Source of the DNA: Xylogone sp. PMI_703
Taxonomy: Eukaryota; Ascomycota; Leotiomycetes
Direction of reading: 5' to 3'
DNA: 64,000 nt
NCBI GenBank assembly: GCA_021399445.1
Contig: JAJTUQ010000012.1
Coordinates: 186,001-250,000 of the forward strand
The notes below the pieces were generated by a model, which saw only the letters and a list, made by a program, of their open reading frames with translations, did not search any database and was not told the DNA's origin. The position numbers and the translations under genes are program-made. Shown here one piece after another: positions 47,159 to 58,930 of the stretch (within the stretch, counting starts at the first letter, position 1; each line of letters opens with the position of its first letter).

Positions 47159-49220
47159 TTAACGAACATCCTCCCCGTTCACCAGACCACTTGCAATTAC
47201 GCTCAGTTCGTTCTTTAGAACCTTCCCGCTGACATTTATTGGTAATTCATCCGGAACGCCATCTTGCCCAACCCAGAAAAAATGATCGGGAATCTTATGA
47301 GGGGCAAGTCGGCTCCTCAACCAAAGTTTAACGTCTTTACTTTGCACCTCTCCTTTTAAACTCACGTCCTGCGTGCGTTGGATGAATGCGCCGATCACTT
47401 CCCCCCAGCGGCTGTCAGGAATACCAACTACAGCCGCCGATCTAATATCGGGATGTTGCTCGAGCACTTTCTCAACGTCTCCCGGGGAAATGTTCTCGCC
47501 TCCTAGTATACGCAGGGAGAATTAGATGTCATAAACTCTATGCTGCCAGCCAGAGACGGTGGTACTCACCTTTCTTGATCAGGTCCTTAATTCTTCCTAT
47601 TACTGTACATGCACCAGAAGTGCTTAATGTGACTATATCTCCAGTTCGCAGCCACTGTCGTCCATGAGAATCCACTACCACAGCCTCCTCTGATTTCTTT
47701 GGATTTTTGTAGTATCCGCTGAATAGAAGATATCCTGACACTAGGAGTTCTCCTCTGGCCCCAGGCGGAAGAGCTCTCAGGTTCTCATCCACCACTTTGG
47801 CAGATGTATGAGGCATAAGTTTCCCAACCGTTGATCGATCATTTAAGAGGGACATTTCGGATGGCGTGGTCATAAAACTCACACAAGAGAGTTCGGTCAT
47901 ACCTAATTTAATTTCTTTAGAAATTTATAAGCAAACGATCTATGGATTCGGAAGGAAATACCAAAACCGTATGACAGATCTTTAAGTCCAAATTCATCAT
48001 TCAGTCGTTGTAGCTGAGTCCCAGAGAGACTTGAGCCAGCGATGATGCCAGTTCGCAAGCGAAACTTGAGCGTAAGTGCCTTAGTTTGTGAATAATCTAG
48101 CAAAGCTTGAAACATTGTTGTCACCGCATTAACCGCAGTACAATTTTCTTCAGACATGGCCCGAAGACTTGAATCCGCGTTGAAAACGTCCGAAGGGATA
48201 ACGGCCGAACTACCATGAGTGAACGTTGCTAAGGGTCCACAGACCAGCCCAAAGCAGTGAAACAGAGGTGGACAACAACATAATATATCATCCGGTGTGA
48301 AGCTGAGCCGCTCGGCAACAAGAAATGCATTGTTAATGAGATTTCTTCACGCGCATCAGCCAAATCAATAAACTTCCTGGCAGAAAGCCCGGCCAAACAT
48401 TCAGATCGGTATTACTACGCACCTATGAGAAAGCATTGACGCCTTACGGGGACCAGTGGTGCCGCTGGTGAATTGTATGCACAACGTGTCGTGCGGATCT
48501 CCCCGTGCCCAATATTGAGCCAGGATATCTAGACCATGCTGGTTCTCACCAACCTTTACTTGGCGAAACTCATGCCAAGTGAGAACATTGTTAGGCGATG
48601 TCTTAGTTACACCTAGCTGCACGATGAGCGATTTATTCTGATTCTTAGAGGAAAGTTGTTCTAGAAGGCTTTTATTATTACGAAAACCAATTCTGTCAGC
48701 TATGAAAATTGCTTTTGGTTCTGTGATCGACGTGAATTAGTAAAGAGATCGATTTGCTGGCTGCGATGTGATGACTAGCTCGCAAACGATGAGAGGCTTT
48801 ATTACCTATGAAGTCGATCGCGGCAATAGCCTCCTCTTCTGAAAATGTGGGGTTGATGATGACGAAGATGGCCCCAATTCCGCCAACCGAAAAAAATAAT
48901 TGGAGGTATTCTATGGAATTTCCAGCCAGCACTACGACATGATCTCCTGGACGGACCCCATGAAGGAGCAAAAGTTGAGCTAGATCTCGGCTTGCATTGA
49001 AAATGGACTGATATGTCAAGCTTATATTCTGCCATCGAGATATTACTGCTACTCTCTCGGAGTGCAGATCAAATTGCTGTTGCAAAAGTTGACCAATATT
49101 TATGTCTTGAAGTGGTGGCGAAGTAGGTCCATTAAATATGAACTTCTCATCCTCTCCTGCCACAAATCCTTCATCTTGGGGAGCAGAATCAATCTCGATA
49201 GTATGGTTTGGTTGCGCCAT
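47159..49220 (-). CDS. Acyl-CoA/acyl-AMP ligase (ANL superfamily)
   Basis: Five exons (49220-48806, 48720-48423, 48344-47962, 47902-47570, 47502-47159) join in phase to 590 aa. Such enzymes activate a carboxylic acid with ATP as acyl-AMP and pass it to CoA or a carrier protein. Motifs in order are the P-loop-like FTSGTTGPRKASMLSH, then PPLFHCFGL, YGFGMTELS, RTGDIV, GRIKDLIKKGGENISPGDVE and the C-terminal catalytic Lys in NVSGKVLKNEL. There is no peroxisomal SKL end. It is divergent from the NRPS with 414 bases between the starts. Because the NRPS begins with a free T domain, this ligase is the natural candidate to load the starter acid, as EcdI does for echinocandin. Confidence 0.9.
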
Positions 49221-49634
49221 TACAAAGGAGAATCAAGCACATAACCTGGAAAGGGGTATTGGAGCTCTATACTTTGGACTCGAAGTTGGACGTAAGATAG
49301 AAATCAAACTTCAAAAGTTATTGTGCTTATCTAGATATGATTTAGACAAACTTATTCTTACCATGGGAAATGAGGATAATTTTGGATGTGTAATGTGTGT
49401 CTTCGGCTTTTGAGCTACCGGTTTTGGACCACCTCGGCAAATTCATACCAACTTTGTCGCTACCGCGGGCGCTTCAAAGAGGAAAATGGGCATACACGTC
49501 AATATGGACTGGACACATACAGCAGGCGACCATATTATGCTGTCAATTTGTGTGTAGTACATTTAAATTATAGGGTAACAACGCAAGGAACGTATTAGTA
49601 GTAACGAAATTTTGAGACTCAATATTCAAATTTC
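49221..49634. promoter_or_regulatory. Shared divergent promoter of acyl ligase and NRPS
   Basis: The 414 bases separate two divergent starts, so the genes are probably co-regulated. The region contains CCGGTTTT (49418-49425) and several CGG triplets (CTTCGG, CCTCGG, CCGCGG within 49400-49470), compatible with a Zn2Cys6 activator. No TCTCCAC palindrome is present, unlike region 1. Confidence 0.5.
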
Positions 49635-52600
49635 ATGATGTTAGTCTCCGTACGCCCACCGCCTGCGGAAAATAATAATCAAGACGAGGTTAGGCAGGTG
49701 TGTTATCTCTCACTTCCACTCATTTGACAACACAGAAAGTATTGTCTAATCTCAAATTCAGTTATGGGTCTCGAAGAATGAGATCATAGAGCACATTCTT
49801 GATTCCAGTTCGACCAAGAACCAACTTCGAGACCTATGGGCCCAAGTTCTCCAGCTGGATCCTTCAGAATTTACAGACCAGGATGCATTCTTTGACCTTG
49901 GAGGCAACTCCATTTCGGCTCAGGACCTTGCAACTGAGGCAGAAAAGGAGGGAATATTTCTCACTATCGAGCAAATATTCATGTATGCTACCTTGGAGGA
50001 GATGGCACAAGAAGCCACAAGAGTTAGAAAAGTAGACAACACGGTGGTATCGAAACAACTGAGGCCTTTTGGATTACTTCGACCCGACATTTCTGTACCA
50101 GACGTGATCAAGACAATTGCCAAGTCCTGCGGAGTAGTTCCGGAACAAGTTCAAAACGCATATCCTTGTACCCCAATGCAAGAGTCTTTGGTGACGATTT
50201 CCGATGGGAACGAGAACTTTTCTGTAAGGCAGCTGGTGTATAAGCTTGCTGACGATGTTTCTCTGACGCAATTCCAACAAGCTTGGAGCGCCGTCGCCAG
50301 TGAACATCCGGTCCTGCGAACCCGGATTGGCCGTTTGGAGGGAGAACTAAGATATCTCCAGGCAGTGATAGATGAAGATGTGGTATGGACTACCACTAGT
50401 GCTGAACTTGCGCGACACTTGGAGTTAGACGAAAGTGTTCCCATGAAGCTATGGGATAGGCTCTTCCGATACACAATTGTTGTCAACAATGATGATAATG
50501 GGCAGGCGCAACGATATTTTGTATGGACGGCACATCATGCTTTATCCGACGCAGCTACGGTCTTAGGAGTCCTGGATGATGTCGCGAAGCAATTCAAAAA
50601 TAAATCAACCCTGCAACGTCCGCCTTTTGAGCGCTTCGTCGAATATACTCTCGGAATAGATTCTAACCAAGAGCAGGAATTTTGGAAACGGTCTCTCTCT
50701 GGTATTGACGCAACTTCGTACCCTCCACTGCCCCAGGATCTTGATTTCTATGCCAATCCTTCTTCTACGCAAGAGCACACCATTAAACTCGCCCAGCGTC
50801 CTTCAACTTTTGGTCTGACTAAAGCCCTTTTACTACGAGCAGCTTGGGGTATACTGCTCTCGCACCACACTGGAACCGAGAATGTGGTATTTGGAGTCAT
50901 TGGCAATGGGTAAGGACATTAAGCTTCCATTTCTTGTTTAAACGTGCTTTAAACCCGTCATCAGTAATATCTACAAGTATCATTGTATGGCAAATGTCCT
51001 AAACAGTAATGCTAACTCGTCGTTCTTCATAGACGAAATTCATCCGCAGTACCTGGAATATCCCAAATGATAGGTCCAACTATCAACTTACTTCCAATTA
51101 CCCTCCAAATTAACCCGAAACAATCCGTGGTTTCATTTCTAGAACAGGTCAGAGTTCAGGCAGCTGAGCTGATGGCCTTTGAGCATTCTGGCGTATCAAA
51201 GATTCGCCACTACTTGGATGGAGGAGGATCTACAGCTGCAGACTTCCAGACCTTGTTCGTTGTGCATCCAAGCGAGTTCAGTGAAGAAGGAGCGGCTGCG
51301 CTCCAGGCCCTAGGACTCGAATATATCGATCACATGGGGAAGACTGAACAACACCCTTATCCCCTAGTCGTTTCATTGACATTGTCCGCTGACACGGCAG
51401 CCACGATAAAGATGCAATATGATGATCGGGTGATTTCGAACGAACAGGTATCTAATCTTATCAACCAATTTCAGACAGTGCTATTGCAACTGAGCAACGC
51501 AACGGCAGACACGTTGCTAGAATCCATTTCATCACTAAGTGACCAAGATCTAGCTCAGATTTATGAATGGAATCAAACATCCACCGTGGCCAGAGAGACA
51601 TGTATCCATCAACTTTTCCAGCAGCAGGTACATAAAAATCCTAATGCCGAAGCTGTTTGCTCCCTGGAGCGGTCTCTGACTTACGCTGAAGTGGACAATA
51701 TGTCTTCTGAACTCGCCTTGCGCCTAATAGGGCTCGGGATTGGTCTGGAAACATTTGTGGCCGTGTCCTTTGAAAAGTCTATATGGACAGTCGTTGCGAT
51801 CCTGGCAGTTTTCAAGGCTGGTGGTATCTATGTCCCTATTGATCCCGCGCATCCCCGTGGTCGAATTGTGGAAGTAATTGAGACGGTGCAAATAAAGGTG
51901 GCCATAGCATCCAAAGTTGGCTTTGAAGCACTGGATGGACTTGTTGGCACAATTCTCACGGTCGACAACCTCGCGTCATCATATGCCACGTCGTCATTGG
52001 AACAGCTACCGACAAGCGTGCAACCTTCTAATACTGCATATCTTCTGTTCACCTCTGGCAGCACAGGAAGACCAAAGGGTGTGCTTATATCTCACTCGGC
52101 TATGAGTACTTCGATTGTCCACCATGGGCCTGCATTTGGTGCTAGTCCGAATTGGAGAACACTTCAGTTTTCCGCCCATACATTCGATATTTCAATGACC
52201 GAGTTCTTTACAACTCTTGCCTTTGGAGGCTGCATTTGTGTCCCATCTGAACATGACAGATTGAATAACCTGGCAGGCACAATTACGGCTTTGAAGGTAA
52301 ATGTAGCGCTAATAGTCCCCACTGTCGCCAATCTAATTTCCCCAGCGGAAGTTCCGACGCTCAAGACAATTGTTTTAGGAGGAGAGCCTGTTACTAAAGA
52401 GATTATTGTGAGATGGGCTGATCATGTTCGCTTAATTGCTGGCTACGGGCCATCTGAGACTGCCGTATACTGTTCGGGAAATCTGAACGTCTCAACAGAT
52501 ACACATCCTGCAGATATTGGCCGAAGCATAGGAGCTACGATGTGGATTACCAATGCCGAGAACCACAATAAGCTGAGTGCAATTGGGTGTGTAGGTGAAA

Positions 52601-54874
52601 TTGTCATCTCTGGTCCGCTTCTCGGAAAGGGGTATTTCGGTGACCAGGCCACCACAGCCCTTTCCTTTGTGCCAGCACCTAAGTGGCTGGAAAGTTACAA
52701 CCCTAAAAATCCCCATAAATTACTGTACAAGACTGGCGATCTCGCCCGGTACAATTCGGATGGCACGTTTCGCATTATCGGCCGGAGGGATACCCAAGTC
52801 AAGTTGCGAGGATTTAGAATCGAGTTGGGTGAGATTGAAAATCGAATCATGGAGCAGGACTCAATAACAGCCGCACTTGCTGTCCTTCCAAAACAGGGGC
52901 CCTGTGCGCGTCAGCTTGTGGCTGTAGTAAGTTTTACTCGTTCGACCTTAGGGAGCTACGGCAGTTCGGGTATCACCCTCTTATCGAAGAGTCGACATCC
53001 GGAAACTGATGGGCTTCTGGATGAAGTCAAATCCCGGCTTTCTCTCCACCTTCCAGATTACATGATCCCTTCTATTTGGGTTTCTCTGGAGAAGATGCCA
53101 CTCTTGATTTCCGGGAAACTGGATCGGAGGGCTATCAAGTTGTGGGTGGATCAGATGAGCCCAGAGACGTACAAAGAATTGGTAAGAGATGAAGATGATG
53201 AAAGAGTGGTCAAAGTCATGCCAGGGACCATAGCCGCCACGATACAGAAAATCTGGAGTGACGTTTTAAAAGTTCCTTTTGAGCAAATAGGGATGACAAC
53301 CTCTTTTTTTTCTCTTGGGGGGGATTCAATCGCTGCGATTCAGATAGTGTCCAAAGCTAAGGAAATAGGACTGCCTCTCACGGTCCGCGGGATTTTGAGT
53401 CAGAAGATATTAGGTAACTTGGCTAACTTTGTGGAGCAAAGCAACACAAATACATCACAGACTCTTATTACGACTACTCAATCGACAGATGTGACGCCGG
53501 CTTATACACAGATTGTCCAGTCCCGCATTGCAGATAAACCTGGAGTCACCATCGAAGACACATATCCTTTAACTCCTCTGCAACGTGAGATTATGAAGCA
53601 GCGAGAAATCAATCCAGCCGTCTTTGTACTTGGATGGAAGATGGAATTTATATCGACTAAATCCCAACCAATTTCGCTTGATCGTCTGCTACAGTCATGG
53701 AAAATAGTTGTTCAGAGGCATCACGTATTACACTCTATATTCGTTAAAGATCCAGACAAAAACCTTCCTCCATGTCAGGCGGTTTTGGTAAATGCAGAAC
53801 CAGACGTCGTCATATCATCCACTGCTCCCGGTGACGTTGAACCAACCCTTGATGATTTATTGCCGCCCCTTGACGATTGTTTTTTGCCCCACCGGGCTCA
53901 TTTCTCTCAATACGGGGACAAAATCTTTGGCCATATCGAACTAGATCACCTAGTAATTGATGGATGGTCCTTTAGGCTTCTCAAGGAAGATCTACTGTCC
54001 ACATATAATGCGCCTAACACATCCTTTTCTGTGGCAGCTTCATCGTTTAGGTCGGTTGTTGATACTCATCAACCAGGCCGCATTGATGCTGACAGAAAGC
54101 ACTGGGCTTCAGTTCTTGGTACACAACGACCATCTATACTTTCCTGTCCTCCAGCTGTACAACGATCCGAATTTGAACCAAAAACAGTTATATACTTACC
54201 CACTCTGGAGGTAGAAGTACTGTCTGCTTTCAGTGCTCAACATAGCATCACTACTGCCAGCATCTTCGACGCGGCATGGGCGCAGACGCTCAGTATTTAC
54301 ACTGATTCGCCCGATGTGAGCTTCGAGTATGTTGTTTCTGGCCGTGACCGGGAAATTCCAGGTATTTTCGAAATTGTCGGCCCAGTAATGAATCTCTCGG
54401 CCTACCACCTACGGGGTGTTACCTCCGAGCATGGTTCCCAAGCACTTGCAAACTTGGCATACCAAATGCAAGAACAACGGCTGCAAGATGCACCCCATAT
54501 CTCATGCAATATCCGAGAAGTGTTTAAGGAGGATTTGAATGCCGACATACCATTCAACACAGCGCTAAACTTTCAACGACGGCCTTTAGGAGTGACGGTG
54601 GATGATTTAGAGGTACATGATATTCTGGAGCAATCAAGCGATCCTTGGCATGTGAGTCATTGTATTTTGTTCTGTTTGTGCCCTCCTACTCTATTGGTAA
54701 GTTTTGCTAAACCATGATACAAATTAGTTCGATATCTTGGTGCGAGTGATGCATTTAATGGATGGTAACATCATCAGGCCAACAATAGAATTTGACGCTA
54801 GAGATTTTGATCTGAATGAAATGGAAAGAGTAGCAGATATTTTTTGGAAGAAGGTTCAGATTGCCATTTCATAG
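49635..54874 (+). CDS. Non-ribosomal peptide synthetase, T-C-A-T-C
   Basis: Four exons (49635-49697, 49762-50909, 51033-54651, 54728-54874) join in phase to 1658 aa. ATG 49638 is an equally possible start. Domains: T0 (FFDLGGNSI, phosphopantetheine Ser71); C1 (HHALSDA, His279-His280); A about 595-1120, with TSGSTGRPKG at 744-753, AGYGPSETA, YKTGDLARY, QVKLRGFRIELGEIE and Lys1099 in ISGKLDRRA; T1 (FFSLGGDSI, Ser1169); C2 (DHLVIDG, His1376). There is no first A domain and no thioesterase or reductase. The layout implies a starter acid loaded on T0 by the adjacent ligase, one amino acid added, and release or further condensation by the terminal C domain. A manual Stachelhaus alignment gives D-I-T-L-V-G-G-V-Y-K, which I cannot assign. 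Confidence 0.92.
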
Positions 54875-55669
54875 ACTGCTGGAATCGAAAAATAACAGCC
54901 CGTCAATGCCTTTTGCACTTAGAAATGGCGCTGGAAAGATACTATTTGAACACTGACGGTCCAACTGAGACAGTTATCTCAATTTACCTCGTAGTTACTT
55001 AATTACATTGGAGGACATCTTAAAAACTCACATGGCAAACGTTTCATGTGAGACAATACTAGGGAGAATTATATTCTTGTTTAATATTATCCGATTGTCT
55101 GGGAACCGAATTTCTTTGTCGACTCCAGGACCTAGCATGGATGACATTCCATCCAACCCTCTCAACTACTTTTCAGCTCCAAGCACGTCAGAACTCATGA
55201 ATTCGATATGATTACACATTAAACTTTCTACTCGTGCTTGGATACATCTATCACGGTGCCGTATGGCATGGTAAGAGATCACGAGAACGGATTTGAAAGT
55301 ACCGCATCCGAGAATTTTACATATTAAGCAATACTTGATTATAATGCACTCCAATGTTATTGACATTTAAGCATCATCGACAGCATTAACTCTACGAGAC
55401 TACTTAATACTGACAGATGCTAATGAAGCTGTTGTACTATGTCGCTTGGTTTTGGGCCTGCTTAATGAGTTGTTTCGGAAAATATAATGTCTATTCGAAC
55501 ACCTAGCCTCGATTGCCTTGTCGAGCACTGCCTTCCTCGACTAATTCGGGCTTCAAATCTGATTTGTAATTCTTCTCCCTCAGTAGAAATGTCTCGTATA
55601 TTGCCATAGGCTGATATTTAATATGTAATCATATTTTATTTTATTTGTTGAATCTGCAGCCTATTCGCC
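54875..55669. other. Intergenic region between NRPS and methyltransferase
   Basis: No gene is supported. A 67-codon plus-strand frame (55008-55211) shows no features. Confidence 0.35.
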
Positions 55670-56610
55670 CTACAATCTTCTAGCTATGAATTTCATTTCT
55701 TTCGTCTCGCCTCCTTCCCATCCCCTGTACTTATTATCCCATCCCTCAGACTCATACCGAGTCACCTCAGACGAAACCTCCCATTTGCCTTCGTGAGTTT
55801 GTTCCCACAGCTCACGAATCGTACTTTGATTATGGCGGAATACATCAAATTCATCCAAGTGAAAATCGCCTGCATTGTCCGCAGCGATGTTGCGACCAAA
55901 AACCAAAGACCCCTTACGCTTTCGCAGCAGCTTCACTAACTGCGCCACCACGAACTGCTGCTTCTCAAAATTAAACAAATGCAGAAATGCACCAACGTAA
56001 ATGATGTCGACTTTTCCGTGCCATTCAGGGAGGAATTCCTCATCAAATATATTCTGCGTGTAGAACCTCGCCTTCAGGGTCTCCCTGTCTTTGAAGAGGT
56101 CGTAGCCTAATTCGATAAACCGTCCTTCTGAGTCGGCTGCCAGAAGATTTTCGGATGGAGCTCCGTCGTTGGTGAGTTTGCGGATGTCTTGCCCGAAGCA
56201 ACAGCCCAAGTCAAGAAATGTCTCACCGGCTCGAATACGGCTGAGGACTTCCGGATATACGGGGTTGAGACTAGCGCCAAAGTCGAGAAATCTAAATACA
56301 CCGATACACGGATAGGGAAGACTGGGGAGAAATGATAAATTCAACGGGTTGTGCACTTAAAGGACCGTTATTCAGGGGTCTATACGTACACTTTCCAAGC
56401 CTTATCCCTCACCGTGTAGATGTGGTTAAGGATCTCATCTTCTGGGACCAATGAATAGTCCCTAAGCAGCAGCCGTGCTGTCTCTGGCAGCCGAGATAAG
56501 GTAGGCTGGTAACGTTCTGGGTCCGGAGATTGGCCTGCGTTGCTATTTATAACTTCGTCTGACGGGGTGGCCAGAGGTGGCAATGGCTGAGATGAGGTTT
56601 GGATAGACAT
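55670..56610 (-). CDS. SAM-dependent methyltransferase (class I)
   Basis: Exons 56610-56390 and 56321-55670 join across a 68-base intron (GTACGT..CCAG) to 290 aa. I start at MSIQTSSQPLPP; an upstream in-frame ATG at 56685 would add 25 mostly hydrophobic residues. The region RDKAW-KV-LPYPCIGVFRFL spans the splice and is characteristic of fungal cluster methyltransferases. SAM motif I is FLDLGCCFGQDIRKL, followed by the acidic ENLLAADSEG and VDIIYVGAFLHLF. It probably O- or N-methylates the NRPS-derived product or its acyl part. It is convergent with the NRPS. Two CCGGTCTT repeats lie about 150-170 bases upstream. Confidence 0.9.
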
Positions 56611-56758
56611 GCTGACTAAGGGCAGAATAAAGAATGGAGAAAGAACTCTATTATAAGTAACGGCTAAACCTAGTAGAAAGTCCAAGTTTGTATTTACTAG
56701 CTTGACTTTATAGGAGAGGGGAGGAAGACTTCGAGTTTTATACGCGTTACACTAACAC

Positions 56759-56782
56759 CCGGTCTTCTCTTAGTCCGGTCTT
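56759..56782. promoter_or_regulatory. Direct repeat CCGGTCTT x2 upstream of the methyltransferase
   Basis: CCGGTCTT at 56759-56766 and 56775-56782 is spaced 16 bases start to start. CGG triplets in such spacing are typical of Zn2Cys6 binding, and such a regulator is encoded 3.4 kb away. A related CCGGTTTT lies in the NRPS/ligase promoter. The evidence is modest. Confidence 0.35.
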
Positions 56783-56836
56783 TATATTCCCCTTTTTGGA
56801 GACCGCCTTTTTACTGCCTATCAAGTTAATACAGTA

Positions 56837-56862
56837 CCCCCCCCCCCCCCCCCCCCCCGGGG
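56837..56862. repeat. C22-G4 homopolymer tract
   Basis: Twenty-two consecutive C are followed by GGGG. This is exceptional in AT-rich surroundings, and C-runs also begin the pogo element at 37650, so it may be a slipped transposon end. The length is likely unreliable in an assembly. Confidence 0.8.
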
Positions 56863-57039
56863 CATAATGCAAAAGTGGCAAATTTGATGCCTAGCGTATA
56901 TCAGCCTACCCCTGGACACTGCTTTCCTAATACAGTAGCATCACTTGTAAAGTCTTCAACGTTGATTTGGGCTGAATTTGTATAGGAATTCCTGGATTTC
57001 GAGGTTATAGGATAGTAGTAACTATGTCAAATTTTAATA

Positions 57040-58155
57040 CTTTGTAAGCCTTTCTTTTGCATCAATTACAGCTTGACATCTCTTCTACCAACTGTTATAT
57101 AAGCTTTGAATATATGAGTTAGGAATTATATCCTAGGCCTCTTGAATAATCCTTTTTAACTCCTCCAAAAATATACTCTTTGAATTATATCGAGCCTTTA
57201 TATAATGCTTTGAATCCAATCTTTTATCCATGCTTATAAATTCTCGATTAAATTCAAATTTGGCGAATATCGCGACCTTTAAATATATGGGATTTTCCTT
57301 TGAGCAAGGTTTTTAGTAGTTAATTTCGATCGGTGAGAAAGAGTATTATCCTGTATAAATGTGAATTCGGATTATTGTCTAACAAATTACTTTACTTTCG
57401 AAAGAATATAAATGTTATATTTTTCGAAGTTGATATTACTCTATTCCTTCTCCTAAAACACTATAAGCTTTTTTTTCATTATGAATTATACCCTAAACTC
57501 ATCAAACAGTTTTTTTTGTTTGTTTTTGTATTATAGTATTAATAAAATAATCCTCGAAGTCATTTTCTTTTACAGTTACAAATTGTTTAGTATACTAACC
57601 TCCATATGTCCAAACTCCATCAAAAAAGCCCTGTTCTTAAACTTTATCTTAAGTTCAATTGATTGTTGTTTGAGCGAATTAAAGCTTTTCAGCTATAACT
57701 CCAGAATTTTTTAAATAACCCTTTTGTTTAACTACTTTTCTTTTATATTTAGCGAATTTCATTACTAATCTAATTACTTTTTCTCTACTAAATTTTAACT
57801 TTGAATGTAAAGTAGGATTATCCTTTTGAATATAATTTGAATATTGACTATATTGAAGTCAACAGTAAGATGGTGAGCTTTTAAGCCATTCCACAATTTG
57901 AGCTCGCTGAGGAGTAGTAATTGCTGGTTTTCGAGCTTTTTTGTGGTATTGAGGAGTAAGGCGATATTTGGATTCCCAGTAAATTTGATGGCATAAAACC
58001 CCAAGGACTTCACTTATTCGTTGATATTTGAGGCCAAATAAAAGTGCTGTTTTGATTTGAAGTCGAAGATCACTATTAGTAGTTGAAATTGATTGCTCAA
58101 AGGAATTCATAGTACTATTAGACTCTTGAGAATCCAATGCTTGCGAATCCAAAAT
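57040..58155 (-). pseudogene. Tc1/mariner-type transposase relic
   Basis: At the 5' end (58152-57859) a clean frame encodes a helix-turn-helix region (LRLQIKTALLFGLKYQRISE, then TTPQRAQIVEWL). At the 3' end the remnants read LKRIIQEA and later VIDAKER, the usual close of the Tc1 DDE domain. The middle is AT-rich with many stops and no intact catalytic triad. Terminal repeats were not identified. Confidence 0.65.
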
Positions 58156-58257
58156 TTCAGGGACTGTACTGGATCAAAACAACCGTGCTTACCTAACGAA
58201 CGGCGGGACAGGGATATTGACCGGGGGCCGGCGGAAGTTAACTAGCGCTTACATTAG

Positions 58258-58325
58258 TTGATTTAAGATGCACGGGAAAGGCAAAGCACAGCCCTGCATA
58301 CCCGGAGCCGGAGGAGCGTGGTTGC
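58258..58325. repeat. Repeat shared with 61960-62034
   Basis: GGAGCCGGAGGAGCGTGG and the preceding CCCTGC, CGGGAA and GATTTAA blocks appear in the same order at 61960-62034 (GGAGCCGGAGGAACGTGG). The copies are about 70-80% alike by eye. Neither is clearly coding. Confidence 0.5.
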
Positions 58326-58559
58326 TCAGATTCGGAGATATGTGGTCATGGACCGTTGGCGGCTCCATACAAGCTCCTTGTAGCTCCGCCATACTACGTG
58401 GTCGAAATCCGCTCCCAGTTTACTCTATATAAACTCGAACAGCGTGAACATGAGCCTGCAGCTCATACGAAACCTTCGAAATCGGCGGCTTAACCAGGCT
58501 AATTGAAAGTGTAATTAATCTACGGAGGTAAGCGAAGCGATAAGAGCCACAAAAGTAGG

Positions 58560-58930
58560 CAGTAAAATTGCAAAGGAAGCCTATGTTAAGGGAAGATGTA
58601 AATCTTTTAGGATAGACGGTTTGGTTTAGAGACTATAAACATAGAGAATCAGCTGCAAAGGGATTTACAAGTGCCTATATCCTCTAATACTGATATTTTA
58701 GTTACTGTCTTGAGGAGCTGGGTATGATTTTGCTTTACCAAAAGCAGATGAGCTTAAGATACTTAAAAAGCTAGCACAAGGACGTTATTCTTGTGGTAAA
58801 TACCAAGAGCATACAGCACCTTGTTTTTATGCTATTGCCTGCATCCAGTTTTTATACAGAGCTTTGCTATTAATAGACGTACCATTTTCCAACCCAGCTG
58901 AGAAATAATAGAAGTTCACCAATTACCTCT
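58560..58930 (+). pseudogene. MULE transposase C-terminal (SWIM finger) relic
   Basis: A readable stretch near 58780-58850 gives GRYSCGKYQEHTAPCFYAIA and then CIQFLYRAL. This is the SWIM-type zinc finger that closes Mutator-like transposases (C-x-C.. PC-x-H, here with Tyr in place of the His). Upstream KEAYVKGRCKSFRI is compatible. Stops on both sides leave no functional protein. Confidence 0.55.

Noticed and set aside
49635..49700. A missing upstream A domain for the NRPS
   Set aside because: The 5' side holds a short coding exon, then only the 414-bp divergent promoter and the acyl ligase, so there is no room for an A domain.
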